Below are positions 30,847-39,906 of a stretch of DNA of 64,000 bases, piece by piece. Source of the stretch: Pseudomonas sp. MWU15-20650 (GTDB taxonomy: Bacteria > Pseudomonadota > Gammaproteobacteria > Pseudomonadales > Pseudomonadaceae); contig NZ_JALJFG010000021.1 of assembly GCF_023242475.1 (NCBI RefSeq), positions 1 through 64,000 on the forward strand, read 5' to 3'. Numbering within the stretch: position 1 is the first letter of the stretch; each line of letters starts with the position of its first letter. Made by a program: the position numbers and the translations under genes. The notes below the pieces were generated by a model. The model saw only the letters and a list, made by a program, of their open reading frames with translations. It was not told the DNA's origin and searched no databases.

Positions 30847-31209
30847 ATGCTGCTGCGTGGCCTGACCTGGCTGGTGCTGTTTCAACTGATCGGCACGGCG
30901 ATCAATCATTTACTGTTGCCGGTGCTGCCGGGGCCAATCATTGGCCTGCTGCTGATGCTGGGCTTCCTGATCTGGCGCGGCGAAGTCGGCGAGCCCCTGA
31001 GCCTGGCCGCCAGCAGTTTGCTGCGCTATCTGCCGTTGCTGCTCGTGCCGCCGGCCGTGGGGGTGATGGTCTACGCCAGGGACATCGCAGCAGACTTCTG
31101 GGCCATCGTCGGCGCGCTGGTGCTGTCACTGGTGATCGCCATGGGCGTCGTTGGCGTGCTGATGCAGCACCTGGTCAAGCGCCAGGCGCGGCGGGAGGAA
31201 GGGCAATGA
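30847..31209 (+). CDS. CidA/LrgA-family holin-like membrane protein
   Basis: A 120-residue protein with four hydrophobic segments and the CidA/LrgA pattern (LPVLPGPIIGLLLMLGFL, LRYLPLLLVPPAVGVM). It forms a pair with the overlapping LrgB gene. In staphylococci such pairs influence murein hydrolase export and cell lysis; in Gram-negatives they are linked to pyruvate or acetate overflow and to lysis. The start is at 30847, following GGGGAGAGAAAG, an excellent ribosome site. Confidence 0.9.
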   Translation: MLLRGLTWLVLFQLIGTAINHLLLPVLPGPIIGLLLMLGFLIWRGEVGEPLSLAASSLLRYLPLLLVPPAVGVMVYARDIAADFWAIVGALVLSLVIAMGVVGVLMQHLVKRQARREEGQ

Positions 31210-31922
31210 CCGTCGATTGGCAAGGTGCGTGGGCAGCGGTGATTCATCATCCGCTGTTCGGTATCGGTATCACCCTGGGCGCCTATCAACTGGTACTGGC
31301 GGGGTTCGAGAAAACCCGCTGGATCTTTCTGCAACCGGTGCTGGTGTCCATGCTGCTGGTGATTGGCGTGCTGCTCACCTGCGGCCTGACCTACACCGAA
31401 TACCGCAAGAGCACCGAGATCATGGGCATCCTGCTCGGCCCCGCGACGGTAGCCCTGGCGGTGCCGCTTTATCTCAACCTGCGGCGCATTCGCCAATTGT
31501 TCTGGCCGATTTTTACTACGCTGGTGATAGGCGGGGTGTTGGCCACTGGCCTGTGCGTGTTGTTGGGCGTGTGGTTCGGCGCCGAACACAGGATGCTGAT
31601 GACCATGGCGCCCAAGTCGGTCACGTCGCCGATTGCCATGCTGGTGGCCGAGCAGATTGGTGGTGTGGCGGCATTGGCGGCGGTTTTTGTGCTGATCACC
31701 GGGGTGATTGGCGCGATGATCGGCCCGGCATACTTGTCGCGCCTGGGGGTGCACAGCCCCGAAGCGCGCGGTATGGCGCTGGGCATGACCGCCCACGCCG
31801 TCGGTACCTCGGTGGCGCTGCAGGAAAGCGAAGAGTGCGGCGCCTTCGCGGCGTTGGCCATGAGTCTGATGGGCGTTGCCACGGCGGTTTTCCTGCCGTT
31901 GGCGGTGTCGGTTATTGTTTAA
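31206..31922 (+). CDS. LrgB/CidB-family membrane protein
   Basis: A 238-residue polytopic protein of the LrgB family with TEYRKSTEIMGILLGPATVALAVPLY (split TEYRKSTEIM, GILLGPATVALAVPLY), TMAPKSVTSPIAM and GMTAHAVGTSVALQ. It overlaps the CidA-like stop by four bases (ATGA). The pair would act together in the inner membrane. No LytSR-type two-component genes are visible nearby. Confidence 0.93.
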   Translation: MTVDWQGAWAAVIHHPLFGIGITLGAYQLVLAGFEKTRWIFLQPVLVSMLLVIGVLLTCGLTYTEYRKSTEIMGILLGPATVALAVPLYLNLRRIRQLFWPIFTTLVIGGVLATGLCVLLGVWFGAEHRMLMTMAPKSVTSPIAMLVAEQIGGVAALAAVFVLITGVIGAMIGPAYLSRLGVHSPEARGMALGMTAHAVGTSVALQESEECGAFAALAMSLMGVATAVFLPLAVSVIV

Positions 31923-31943
31923 TCCGGATTTAAGGAAACCTCT

Positions 31944-32534
31944 ATGAGTCTGGCGCTGTTCCCGCTCAACACCGTGTTGTTCCCAGGCTGCACCCTCGAT
32001 TTGCAACTGTTTGAGGCGCGCTACCTGGACATGATCAGCCGTTGCATGAAAAAGGGCGAAAGCTTCGGCGTGGTGTGCATCCTCGACGGCAAGGAAGTGG
32101 GCGTGGCCCCGGACGGCTACGCGTTGATCGGCTGTGAAGCGCTGATTCGTGACTTCAAGCAACAAGACAACGGCCTGCTGGGGATTCGTGTTGAAGGCGG
32201 CCGTCGTTTCCGTGTGCGCGATGCCGGTGTGCAGAAGGACCAGTTACTGGTGGCCGAGGTGCAGTGGCTGGAAGAGTTGCCGGACCAGGCGCTGGAAGAA
32301 GAGGATGCCGACCTGTTGGCGTTGCTCCAGGCCCTGGCCGAGCACCCGATGGTTGCCTCCCTGGACATGGGTACCCACGCCGACGGCCAGCAATCCCTGG
32401 GCAATCAGCTGGCTTACCTGCTGCCGTTCACCGAGGCCGACAAGATCGACCTGCTGCAACTCGACGATCCGCAGCAACGGCTGGATGCGATCCAGATGTT
32501 GCTGGATGAGTTGCAAGGTGAACTGTTCACCTGA
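31944..32534 (+). CDS. Lon-substrate-binding (LON N-terminal) domain protein
   Basis: A 196-residue protein made only of the LON N-terminal domain (LALFPLNTVLFPGCTLDLQLFEARYLDM) with a helical C-terminal half; there is no ATPase or peptidase domain. Stand-alone proteins of this kind occur widely in proteobacteria, and their function is not settled; they may recognise protein substrates. Twenty-one bases after lrgB, with AAGGAAACCTC as ribosome site, it may be the third gene of that transcript. Confidence 0.9.
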   Translation: MSLALFPLNTVLFPGCTLDLQLFEARYLDMISRCMKKGESFGVVCILDGKEVGVAPDGYALIGCEALIRDFKQQDNGLLGIRVEGGRRFRVRDAGVQKDQLLVAEVQWLEELPDQALEEEDADLLALLQALAEHPMVASLDMGTHADGQQSLGNQLAYLLPFTEADKIDLLQLDDPQQRLDAIQMLLDELQGELFT

Positions 32535-32544
32535 GGTTAGGAAT

Positions 32545-32566
32545 TGTCTGACGTAAGTTTCAGACA
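32545..32566. repeat. Short inverted repeat downstream of the LON-domain gene
   Basis: TGTCTGA (32545-32551) and TCAGACA (32560-32566) with an eight-base loop, followed by TTGTTTGATGG. It may be a weak terminator. Confidence 0.4.
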
Positions 32567-32634
32567 TTGTTTGATGGTCCCCACTGCGATGCCTGCAATA
32601 TTTCCGAGCTCGTACTGATGATCGGAGAGCAACA

Positions 32635-32850
32635 ATGATTCGGCTAACGCAATCAGAGCAGGCAGTTTGGGACGATTTTTTTGTCAGCGTGACCACGCAA
32701 CTGCTCCAGCAGGACGCAATGCGAGGCTCGGAATACATCGCCGAGCGCGCTGCTGATATTGCCGATGAGATGCTACTGGAGCGACGCGAACGGTGCGTTG
32801 AACGCCGATCCGCGTCCGTGGAGTGGATCGGCCCGGCCAAGGATCAGTAG
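32635..32850 (+). CDS. Small hypothetical protein
   Basis: A 71-residue, highly charged helical protein (MIRLTQSEQAVWDDFFVSV, then EYIAERAADIADEMLLERRER). The start follows CGGAGAGCAACA, a good ribosome site, and codon use matches neighbouring genes. I do not recognise a family, although short Pseudomonas proteins with this DEMLxERRxR ending seem familiar. Its stop overlaps the end of the convergent DedA-PAP2 gene by seven bases. Confidence 0.65.
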   Translation: MIRLTQSEQAVWDDFFVSVTTQLLQQDAMRGSEYIAERAADIADEMLLERRERCVERRSASVEWIGPAKDQ

Positions 32851-34160
32851 GCATACCTGAGCAGTGCGTGGGGCGTGCCGGTAAAGGCGATAACGCCGAG
32901 CACCACCACCACGGGCGGCAATACCAGCCACCAGGCTTTGTGCGGCATGGGTGGCAATGGGCTGCGGTATTGGCTCGCGGTCAGGCTGAATGCGCAGACG
33001 GTCATTGCCAGCAGCGTGCCGGCGAGGATGTCGGTCGGCCAGTGAGCGCCAAGGTAGACCCGCGAGAGCGCAATGAACGCCGCAGGGATGCAGCCGAGCA
33101 GCAGCCAGGTCAGGCGCAGGCGCGTGGGTTGGCCGCGGCCGGCCAGCACGGCGAGTGCCAGAAAGAACGCAAATGCCCCGGAGGCGTGGCCACTGGGCAT
33201 GCTGAAGCTGGTCAGTGGGTCGGTCAGGATTTCCGGGCGACCGCGGGCAAAAAATAGCTTGGTGCCCGTGTTGATGACCGCCGCGCCGGCCAGCGTCGCG
33301 CCGACAAATAGGGCATGGCGCCATTGCCGCGCCAGTAACAGCAGGCCAGTGAACACGGCACTGGCGACAAACATTTTCTTGAACTCACCCAGTTGGGTAA
33401 TCCGTACCATCACCTCGTCCAGCCACGGGCTGCGATGCTCCTGCACCAGCGCGCTCAGGCCCTGGTCAAAGTGGTTGAGGTGGGGGTAACCGATAAACAG
33501 GGCGACCAACAGGGTCAGGCTGGCGCAACCAATCCATAAGGTCGCGCGACGATGGCCGCGCAAGCTGCTGTTCAAGCTCAGCCCCAGCAACACCGCCAAA
33601 CAGGCCGCGATAATGCCGGCCTCCAGCCAGAAACCCTCAGGCAATGGCAAGCGGAACGCGGCACCGGTGGCCCAGCCCGGCAGCAGATAAGCCACCGACC
33701 AACCTGCAGCGGCAATAATGCTCACGGCAGCGAAGCGTGGGAACGGCATGTCGCACATGCCGGCGACCATCGGCAGCATGGGGCGCAGCGGGCCAATGAA
33801 ACGTCCCACCAGCAGGCTGGCGATGCCGTACTTATGAAAGTAGGTTTCTGCGCCAGCCATCCATTCCGGGTGATGGCGCAGGCCGGGCAGGCGGCGGATG
33901 TTCTGATGGAAATGCCGGCCCAGATAGTAGGAAACCCCATCGCCCAATAAGCCGCCGAGGAATCCCAGCAGCAGGGTTTCACTCAAGGACAGCGTGCCGC
34001 TGCCGGCCAGCGCGGCAATCGCGAACAGCAGCACCGTACCCGGTACGATCAGCCCGGCAATGGCCAGGCATTCCACGCACGCAACGATAAACACCGCCAC
34101 TGCCAGCCATTGCGGGTTCAGGGTCAACCAGCCGGTAATGCTATCGAGCCATTGGCCCAT
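32844..34160 (-). CDS. DedA-PAP2 fusion membrane protein
   Basis: A 438-residue protein combining two membrane domains. Residues ~1-200 are DedA-like (LIVPGTVLLFAIAALAG, GDGVSYYLGRHF, VGRFIGPLRPMLPMVAG). Residues ~220-430 are a PAP2 phosphatase with all three catalytic motifs: KLFFARGRP, PSGHAS and SRVYLGAHWPTD. The two halves fit a lipid-phosphate pathway such as undecaprenyl pyrophosphate recycling: dephosphorylation outside and flipping inward (inference). The ATG at 34160 gives the full DedA start. It lies next to the 3-methyladenine glycosylase gene, the same strand, 25 bases apart. Confidence 0.93.
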   Translation of the reverse strand: MGQWLDSITGWLTLNPQWLAVAVFIVACVECLAIAGLIVPGTVLLFAIAALAGSGTLSLSETLLLGFLGGLLGDGVSYYLGRHFHQNIRRLPGLRHHPEWMAGAETYFHKYGIASLLVGRFIGPLRPMLPMVAGMCDMPFPRFAAVSIIAAAGWSVAYLLPGWATGAAFRLPLPEGFWLEAGIIAACLAVLLGLSLNSSLRGHRRATLWIGCASLTLLVALFIGYPHLNHFDQGLSALVQEHRSPWLDEVMVRITQLGEFKKMFVASAVFTGLLLLARQWRHALFVGATLAGAAVINTGTKLFFARGRPEILTDPLTSFSMPSGHASGAFAFFLALAVLAGRGQPTRLRLTWLLLGCIPAAFIALSRVYLGAHWPTDILAGTLLAMTVCAFSLTASQYRSPLPPMPHKAWWLVLPPVVVVLGVIAFTGTPHALLRYAY

Positions 34161-34185
34161 AAATCGTTACTCCATCACCACAGGT

Positions 34186-34869
34186 TCAAATCAAAAAATA
34201 ATCGCGGCCTTCGACCTGGCCTCGGCGTAGCGGGTTCCGTGTGCAGTAGGGCGCGAAGCCCGCATCGACAAAGCGATACATCAGGTGCTCATCGCGCCCG
34301 CTGGGGATACCCAGCCGTGTGGTCTGAATGATCTGCGTGGGCGCCTGGCCCACATCTTCGACATACAGCAGGTCCTGATCGAAGCGCTTGGCGTCCCACA
34401 CCGGCACCTTCAAGCCCAGCGCCTTGCACAGCAAGGTCTGGCCGGCACACAGCTTTTGCGTGGGGCGTGGGCTGCCATCGGCGTTCGGGTTGTTCAACAG
34501 CATCTGGGCCAGGCTGGCCTGGCCGGACACTTCATCAACCCACGGGTACGCCGATTTGATCAGCACGGCATTGCCTGGACCCTGGGCGCTGAAGTTCAGC
34601 GAATCACCGCCACGGGCGTAGTACATGTAGATATGTCCGCCATCCAGAAACAAAGCCTTACGCTTTTCCGTATACCCCAGGGAGGCGTGGCTGCCTTTTT
34701 CGGCCTCGTAATAGGCTTCTGTTTCAATAATTCGCGCTGAAAGCCACAGATCTGCGACACGATGGCGAATGACTTTTCCGAGTAATTCTCGCGCAAGCAG
34801 TTGCGCATCTCGGTCGAAGAAGCCGTCGGGCAGGGCGCTGGCGGGGAGTTTGGGCAAGGAACTGGGCAT
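34186..34869 (-). CDS. DNA-3-methyladenine glycosylase (AAG/MPG family)
   Basis: A 227-residue enzyme of the mammalian-type AAG fold. It has LARELLGKVIRH, the catalytic-region Glu in IIETEAYY, YMYYARGGDSLNFSA and GPGNAVLIKSAYP. It excises alkylated or deaminated purines to start base-excision repair. It is likely the first gene of a unit with the DedA-PAP2 gene. The ATG at 34869 was chosen because the sequence MPSSLPKLPASALPDGFF leads directly into the domain. Confidence 0.93.
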   Translation of the reverse strand: MPSSLPKLPASALPDGFFDRDAQLLARELLGKVIRHRVADLWLSARIIETEAYYEAEKGSHASLGYTEKRKALFLDGGHIYMYYARGGDSLNFSAQGPGNAVLIKSAYPWVDEVSGQASLAQMLLNNPNADGSPRPTQKLCAGQTLLCKALGLKVPVWDAKRFDQDLLYVEDVGQAPTQIIQTTRLGIPSGRDEHLMYRFVDAGFAPYCTRNPLRRGQVEGRDYFLI

Positions 34870-35044
34870 GGCGGTCAGGGGTTAATACAGCTAAATGTGA
34901 CGGAATCATAACAACTCCCACCTTAATTACCGCTGAACCTCAGGTTTTTACAGTTCATTTCGACCATCCGCCCCTCACCGCTGTCAGTCGCGCTGCGTCG
35001 CAGCTATAATCTGCCGCTTTCCTCTTTGCCAAGACTCCCTGACC

Positions 35045-36310
35045 ATGACTGAGTCCGTTCTTGACTACATGACCCGCCTGGGTCGCGCTGCCCGTCAGGC
35101 CTCGCGGTTGATCGCCCGTGCGAGCACCGCGCAGAAGAACCGTGCCCTGCTGGCTGCCGCCGATGCTCTGGATGCTTCGCGCTCCGAGTTGACCGCCGCC
35201 AATGAACTGGACTTGGCCAATGGCCGTGCCAATGGTCTGGAGCCGGCCCTGCTCGATCGCCTGGCGCTGACCCCGGCACGTATCGACGACATGATCGAAG
35301 GTTTGCGCCAGGTGGCCAAGCTGCCTGACCCTATCGGTGAAATCCGCGATATGCGTTACCTGCCGTCCGGCATTCAGGTGGGTAAGATGCGCGTGCCCCT
35401 GGGGGTGATCGGCATCATCTATGAGTCGCGTCCGAACGTGACCATCGACGCTGCGAGCCTGTGCCTCAAGTCCGGCAACGCCACCATCCTGCGTGGCGGT
35501 TCCGAAGCGATCAATTCCAACCGTGCCATTGCCACCTGCATCCAGCAGGGCCTGGCCGTGGCCGAGTTGCCGGCCGAAGTGGTGCAAGTGGTGGAAACCA
35601 CCGACCGCGCCGCTGTTGGCGCCTTGATCACCATGCCGGAATTCGTCGACGTGATCGTGCCGCGCGGTGGCAAGAGCCTGATCGAGCGCGTCAGCCGCGA
35701 TGCCAAGGTGCCCGTGATCAAGCACCTGGACGGCGTGTGCCACGTGTTCATCGATGTCGCTGCCGATCTCGACAAGGCGATCCGCATTGCCGACAACGCC
35801 AAGACCCACCGCTACGCCCCTTGCAACACCATGGAAACCCTGCTGGTGCACGCCGGCATCGCCGAGCGCGTGCTGCCGCCGCTGGCTGCCATCTACCGTG
35901 ACAAGGGCGTGGAGCTGCGTGGCTGTGAGCGCACCCGTGCGCTGCTGGGCGCGGACGTGATCGAGGCGACCGAGCAGGACTGGTACACCGAGTACACGGC
36001 GCCGATCCTGTCGATCCGCATTGTCGACGACCTGGACCAGGCCATCGAACACATCAATACGTACGGCTCCAAGCACACCGACGCCATTGTTTCCGAGCAT
36101 TTCAGCGATGCCCGGCGTTTCCTCAACGAAGTGGATTCCGCTTCGGTGATGATCAACGCCTCGACGCGTTTTGCCGACGGCTTCGAGTACGGCCTGGGGG
36201 CGGAGATCGGCATTTCCACCGACAAGCTCCATGCACGCGGGCCGGTTGGGCTCGAGGGGCTGACCAGTGAGAAGTACGTGGTGTTCGGCGACGGTCATGT
36301 GCGCACTTGA
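35045..36310 (+). CDS. proA: Gamma-glutamyl phosphate reductase
   Basis: A 421-residue ProA with VGKMRVPLGVIGIIYESRPNV (split VGKMRVPLGV, IGIIYESRPNV), LRGGSEAINSN, the nucleophile region HRYAPCNTMETLL and the C-terminal FADGFEYGLGAEIGIS. It reduces gamma-glutamyl phosphate to the semialdehyde in proline synthesis. It is first of a long co-directional run; its TGA overlaps the nadD ATG, a coupling also found in PAO1 (PA4007-PA4006, recall). Confidence 0.97.
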   Translation: MTESVLDYMTRLGRAARQASRLIARASTAQKNRALLAAADALDASRSELTAANELDLANGRANGLEPALLDRLALTPARIDDMIEGLRQVAKLPDPIGEIRDMRYLPSGIQVGKMRVPLGVIGIIYESRPNVTIDAASLCLKSGNATILRGGSEAINSNRAIATCIQQGLAVAELPAEVVQVVETTDRAAVGALITMPEFVDVIVPRGGKSLIERVSRDAKVPVIKHLDGVCHVFIDVAADLDKAIRIADNAKTHRYAPCNTMETLLVHAGIAERVLPPLAAIYRDKGVELRGCERTRALLGADVIEATEQDWYTEYTAPILSIRIVDDLDQAIEHINTYGSKHTDAIVSEHFSDARRFLNEVDSASVMINASTRFADGFEYGLGAEIGISTDKLHARGPVGLEGLTSEKYVVFGDGHVRT

Positions 36311-36954
36311 TGGCTAAACGCATCGGGCTGCTCGGTGGCACCTTCGACCCCGTGCACATCGGCCATTTGCGCAGTGCCCTGGAAGTCGCGGATGCCTTGG
36401 CGCTGGATGAGCTGCGCCTGATCCCTAATTTCCGGCCGCCGCATCGCGACACCCCACAGGTGTCGCCGCAGCAGCGCCTGGAAATGGTGCGCCTGGCTGT
36501 AAAGGGCATACCGCCGCTGGTGGTGGACGACCGCGAACTCAAGCGTGATAAACCGTCCTACACTGTCGACACCCTGGAACTGATGCGCGCCGAGTTGGCC
36601 GCAGATGACCAGCTGTTTCTGCTTTTGGGCTGGGACGCATTTTGCGGCCTGCCCTCTTGGCACCGCTGGGAGGAACTCCTCCAGCATTGCCACATCCTGG
36701 TTTTGCAACGCCCGGATGCCGATAGCGAACCGCCGGATGCCTTGCGCAACCTGCTGGCCGCGCGGTCGGTAAGTGACCCCTTGGCCCTGACCGGGCCGAA
36801 CGGGAATATTGCATTCGTCTGGCAGACCCCGCTTGCGGTGTCTGCCACCCAGATCCGTCAACTGCTGGCCAGCGGGAAGTCGGTACGTTTCCTGGTGCCT
36901 GACGCGGTCCTGGCCTACATCGATGCGCACGGGCTGTACCGTGCGTCGAACTGA
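36310..36954 (+). CDS. nadD: Nicotinate-nucleotide adenylyltransferase
   Basis: A 214-residue NadD with the nucleotidyltransferase motif GGTFDPVHIGHLR at the N terminus and SATQIRQLLASGKSVRFLVP (ISSTxIR-like) near the end. It converts nicotinate mononucleotide to deamido-NAD. The start is the ATG at 36310, overlapping the proA stop (TGATG); an in-frame TTG lies one codon upstream. The rsfS gene follows after 66 bases. Confidence 0.96.
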   Translation: MAKRIGLLGGTFDPVHIGHLRSALEVADALALDELRLIPNFRPPHRDTPQVSPQQRLEMVRLAVKGIPPLVVDDRELKRDKPSYTVDTLELMRAELAADDQLFLLLGWDAFCGLPSWHRWEELLQHCHILVLQRPDADSEPPDALRNLLAARSVSDPLALTGPNGNIAFVWQTPLAVSATQIRQLLASGKSVRFLVPDAVLAYIDAHGLYRASN

Positions 36955-37020
36955 AAAGGCGCGCTTGAACGCACGACTCGTGCAGCGAGCGCCCGAACAT
37001 ACGAGCAAAACGAGTTTTAT

Positions 37021-37515
37021 ATGACGAACAAAGACGTAAGCAAAGTTAAGCGCAAAGGCACCTTCAAAAGCGCCCCGCTGCCAGTTGAAGCCCACACCGG
37101 CCCCGAGCTGGCTGGCGAAGAACTGGTAAAAGTGGCCGTGGCCGCTCTGGAAGACGTCAAGGCCCAGGACATCCAGGTGCTGGACGTACGCGACAAGCAG
37201 AGCATCACCGATTTCATGATCATCGCCACCGGTACTTCCAACCGCCAGATCGGCGCGATGCTGGACAAGGTTCGCGAAGCCGTCAAAGCCCAAGGCGTGA
37301 AGCCGCTGGGTGAAGAAGGCAAGGGCGACAGCGACTGGGTGTTGCTGGACATGGACGACGTGATCGTTCACATGATGACCTCCAATGCCCGTCAGTTCTA
37401 CGACCTGGAACGCCTGTGGAAAGGCGCCGAGCAGAGCCGTGCCGCCGATGGCAAGCACCACAGCCCGGAAGTGGGCCACGCGCACTTCGACAAGCTCAAC
37501 AAAGACCAGGAATAA
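37021..37515 (+). CDS. rsfS: Ribosomal silencing factor RsfS
   Basis: A 164-residue protein. Its core (~40-140) is RsfS/Iojap: ALEDVKAQDIQVLDVRDKQ, MIIATGTSNRQIGAM, DWVLLDMDDVIVHMM and FYDLERLW. It binds ribosomal protein L14 and prevents subunit joining in starvation. The first ~35 residues are a basic extension and the C terminus has an extra ~25 residues compared with the E. coli protein (105). It is followed nine bases later by rlmH, the conserved pair. Confidence 0.95.
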   Translation: MTNKDVSKVKRKGTFKSAPLPVEAHTGPELAGEELVKVAVAALEDVKAQDIQVLDVRDKQSITDFMIIATGTSNRQIGAMLDKVREAVKAQGVKPLGEEGKGDSDWVLLDMDDVIVHMMTSNARQFYDLERLWKGAEQSRAADGKHHSPEVGHAHFDKLNKDQE

Positions 37516-37524
37516 GGAACGGCT

Positions 37525-37992
37525 GTGCGCCTGCGTCTGATTGCTGTCGGTTCACGCATGCCCAAGTGGGTGGAAGAAGGCTGGCACGAGTATGCCAAGC
37601 GTCTGCCCGCTGAGCTGTCGCTGGAACTGGTAGAGATACCGCTCAATACCCGGGGCAAGAATGCCGACGTGGCGCGCTTTATCCGCCAGGAAGGCGAAGC
37701 CATGTTGGCCAAGGTCGGCCCCAACGAGCGCATCGTCACCCTTGAAGTGCACGGCAAACCCTGGAGCACCGAGCAATTGGCGGTGGAACTGGATCGCTGG
37801 CGCCTGGATTCGCGCACGGTCAACTTCATGGTCGGTGGCCCGGAAGGGCTGGCGCCGGAAGTCTGCGCGCGGGCCGATCAGCGCTGGTCGCTGTCGGCAC
37901 TGACGTTGCCGCACCCGTTGGTAAGGATCCTGATCGGTGAACAGCTGTATCGCGCCTGGACAGTCCTGTCCGGGCACCCTTACCACAAATAG
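37525..37992 (+). CDS. rlmH: 23S rRNA pseudouridine1915 N3-methyltransferase
   Basis: A 155-residue SPOUT methyltransferase of exactly family length. It begins with GTG ([15 protein letters not shown]) and ends in the trefoil-knot SAM site FMVGGPEGL ... [19 protein letters not shown] (split [19 protein letters not shown]) and HPYHK. It methylates pseudouridine 1915 in 70S ribosomes. AAGGAACGGCT precedes the start. Confidence 0.97.
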
Positions 37993-38007
37993 TCTGCGCC
38001 GCCCCCG

Positions 38008-39906
38008 ATGACCCAGCCGATCCGCATCAAGGACCACGAGAAAGACGCACGTCTGGTGCGCTCGCGGGTCGTGTTCGGCGCTTTTTTGGTGGTGGCGTTG
38101 ATTGCGGTGCTGATTGCGCGCCTGTATTTCCTGCAGGTGATCCAGTACGACTACCACTCCACGCTGTCGGAAAACAACCGGGTGCATGTGCAGCCGATTC
38201 CGCCGACCCGTGGGCTGATTTTCGACCGCAATGGCGTGGTGGTCGCAGATAACCGGCCCAGCTTCAGCCTGAGCATGACCCGTGAGCGCTCTGGCGATTG
38301 GCAGCAGGTCCTCGATGTCATCGTAGAAGTGCTGCAACTGACCCCGGATGATCGGGCGATTTTCGAGAAACGCATGAAACAGGGGCGCCGGCCGTTCGAG
38401 CCGGTGCCCATTCTGTTCGAGCTGACCGAAGAGCAGATTGCCCGGATTGCCGTGAACCAGTTCCGTTTGCCGGGGGTAGAAGTGGTGGCGCAGTTGGTGC
38501 GGCACTACCCGCAAGGGCCGCACTTTGCCCACTCCGTCGGCTATATGGGGCGGATCAACGAGAAAGAGCTCAAGACCCTCGATCCGGTCAATTACAGCGG
38601 CACCCACCATATCGGCAAAACCGGTATCGAGCGTTTCTACGAGCCCGAGCTGCACGGCCAGGTGGGTTACGAAGAGGTCGAGACCAACGCCCGTGGCCGT
38701 GTGCTGCGGGTGCTCAAACGCACCGATCCGGTGCCGGGCAAGGACATTGTGCTGAGCCTGGACATCAAGCTGCAGGAAGCGGCTGAAATGGCCCTCGGCG
38801 GTCGGCGTGGCGCCGTGGTGGCATTGGACCCGAGGACGGGCGAAGTGCTGGCGATGGTCAGCCAGCCGAGTTTCGACCCTAACTTATTCGTCACCGGCAT
38901 TAGCTTCAAAGCCTATGCCGAGCTGCGCGATTCCATCGACCGTCCGCTGTTCAACCGTGTGCTGCGTGGTTTATACCCGCCGGGTTCGACCATCAAGCCG
39001 GCGGTAGCGATTGCCGGCCTGGATTCGGGCGTGGTCACGGCCTCCAGTCGTGTGTTCGACCCGGGCTACTACATGCTGCCCAACTACGATCATAAATACC
39101 GTAACTGGAACCGTACCGGTGACGGCTATGTCGACCTGGACACCGCGATCATGCGCTCCAACGACACCTATTTTTACGACCTGGCCCACAAGCTGGGGAT
39201 TGATCGACTGTCTGCCTACATGGGCAAGTTCGGCCTCGGTCAGAAAGTCTCCCTGGACATGTTCGAAGAATCCCCAGGCTTGATGCCGTCGCGGGAGTGG
39301 AAGCGCGCGACTCGCCGCCAGGCGTGGTTCCCGGGCGAAACCCTGATCCTCGGGATTGGCCAGGGTTATATGCAGGCCACGCCGCTGCAATTGGCCCAGG
39401 CCACGGCGCTGGTGGCCAACAAAGGCCTCTGGAACCGCCCGCACCTGGCCAAGACCATCGAGGGTGAAAAGCCGGTGGATGAAAATCCGATTCCCGACAT
39501 CGTGCTGCGCGACCCGTCCGACTGGACCAAGGTCAACCACGGTATGCAGCAAGTGATGCACGGTGCCCGCGGTACCGCGCGCAAGGCAGCGGTGGGCGCG
39601 CAATACCGTATTGCCGGCAAGAGTGGTACGGCCCAGGTGGTCGCGATCAAGCAGGGCGAGAAATATGACCGCTCCAAGGTTCAGGAGCGTCACCGCGACC
39701 ACGCCTTGTTTGTTGGCTTCGCCCCCGCCGATGACCCGAAAATCGTGGTGGCGGTGATGGTGGAGAACGGTGAGTCCGGCTCCGGCGTCGCAGCGCCTGT
39801 GGTGCGCCAAGTGATGGACGCCTGGCTGTTGGCCGACGATGGCAGGCTCAAGCCCGAATTTGGTGGCCCCCCTTCAAGCACCGAGGTTACGGCCCGTGAA
39901 GAGTAA
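38008..39906 (+). CDS. mrdA: Penicillin-binding protein 2 (elongasome transpeptidase)
   Basis: A 632-residue class B PBP with one N-terminal membrane helix (~20-42), a dimerisation domain, and a transpeptidase domain. The domain carries SxxK in PPGSTIKP near residue 328, SxN in MRSNDTYF near 384, and KSGTAQ near 538. It cross-links peptidoglycan during cell elongation and works with RodA, whose gene overlaps its 3' end. The spacing to rlmH is 15 bases. Confidence 0.97.
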   Translation: MTQPIRIKDHEKDARLVRSRVVFGAFLVVALIAVLIARLYFLQVIQYDYHSTLSENNRVHVQPIPPTRGLIFDRNGVVVADNRPSFSLSMTRERSGDWQQVLDVIVEVLQLTPDDRAIFEKRMKQGRRPFEPVPILFELTEEQIARIAVNQFRLPGVEVVAQLVRHYPQGPHFAHSVGYMGRINEKELKTLDPVNYSGTHHIGKTGIERFYEPELHGQVGYEEVETNARGRVLRVLKRTDPVPGKDIVLSLDIKLQEAAEMALGGRRGAVVALDPRTGEVLAMVSQPSFDPNLFVTGISFKAYAELRDSIDRPLFNRVLRGLYPPGSTIKPAVAIAGLDSGVVTASSRVFDPGYYMLPNYDHKYRNWNRTGDGYVDLDTAIMRSNDTYFYDLAHKLGIDRLSAYMGKFGLGQKVSLDMFEESPGLMPSREWKRATRRQAWFPGETLILGIGQGYMQATPLQLAQATALVANKGLWNRPHLAKTIEGEKPVDENPIPDIVLRDPSDWTKVNHGMQQVMHGARGTARKAAVGAQYRIAGKSGTAQVVAIKQGEKYDRSKVQERHRDHALFVGFAPADDPKIVVAVMVENGESGSGVAAPVVRQVMDAWLLADDGRLKPEFGGPPSSTEVTAREE

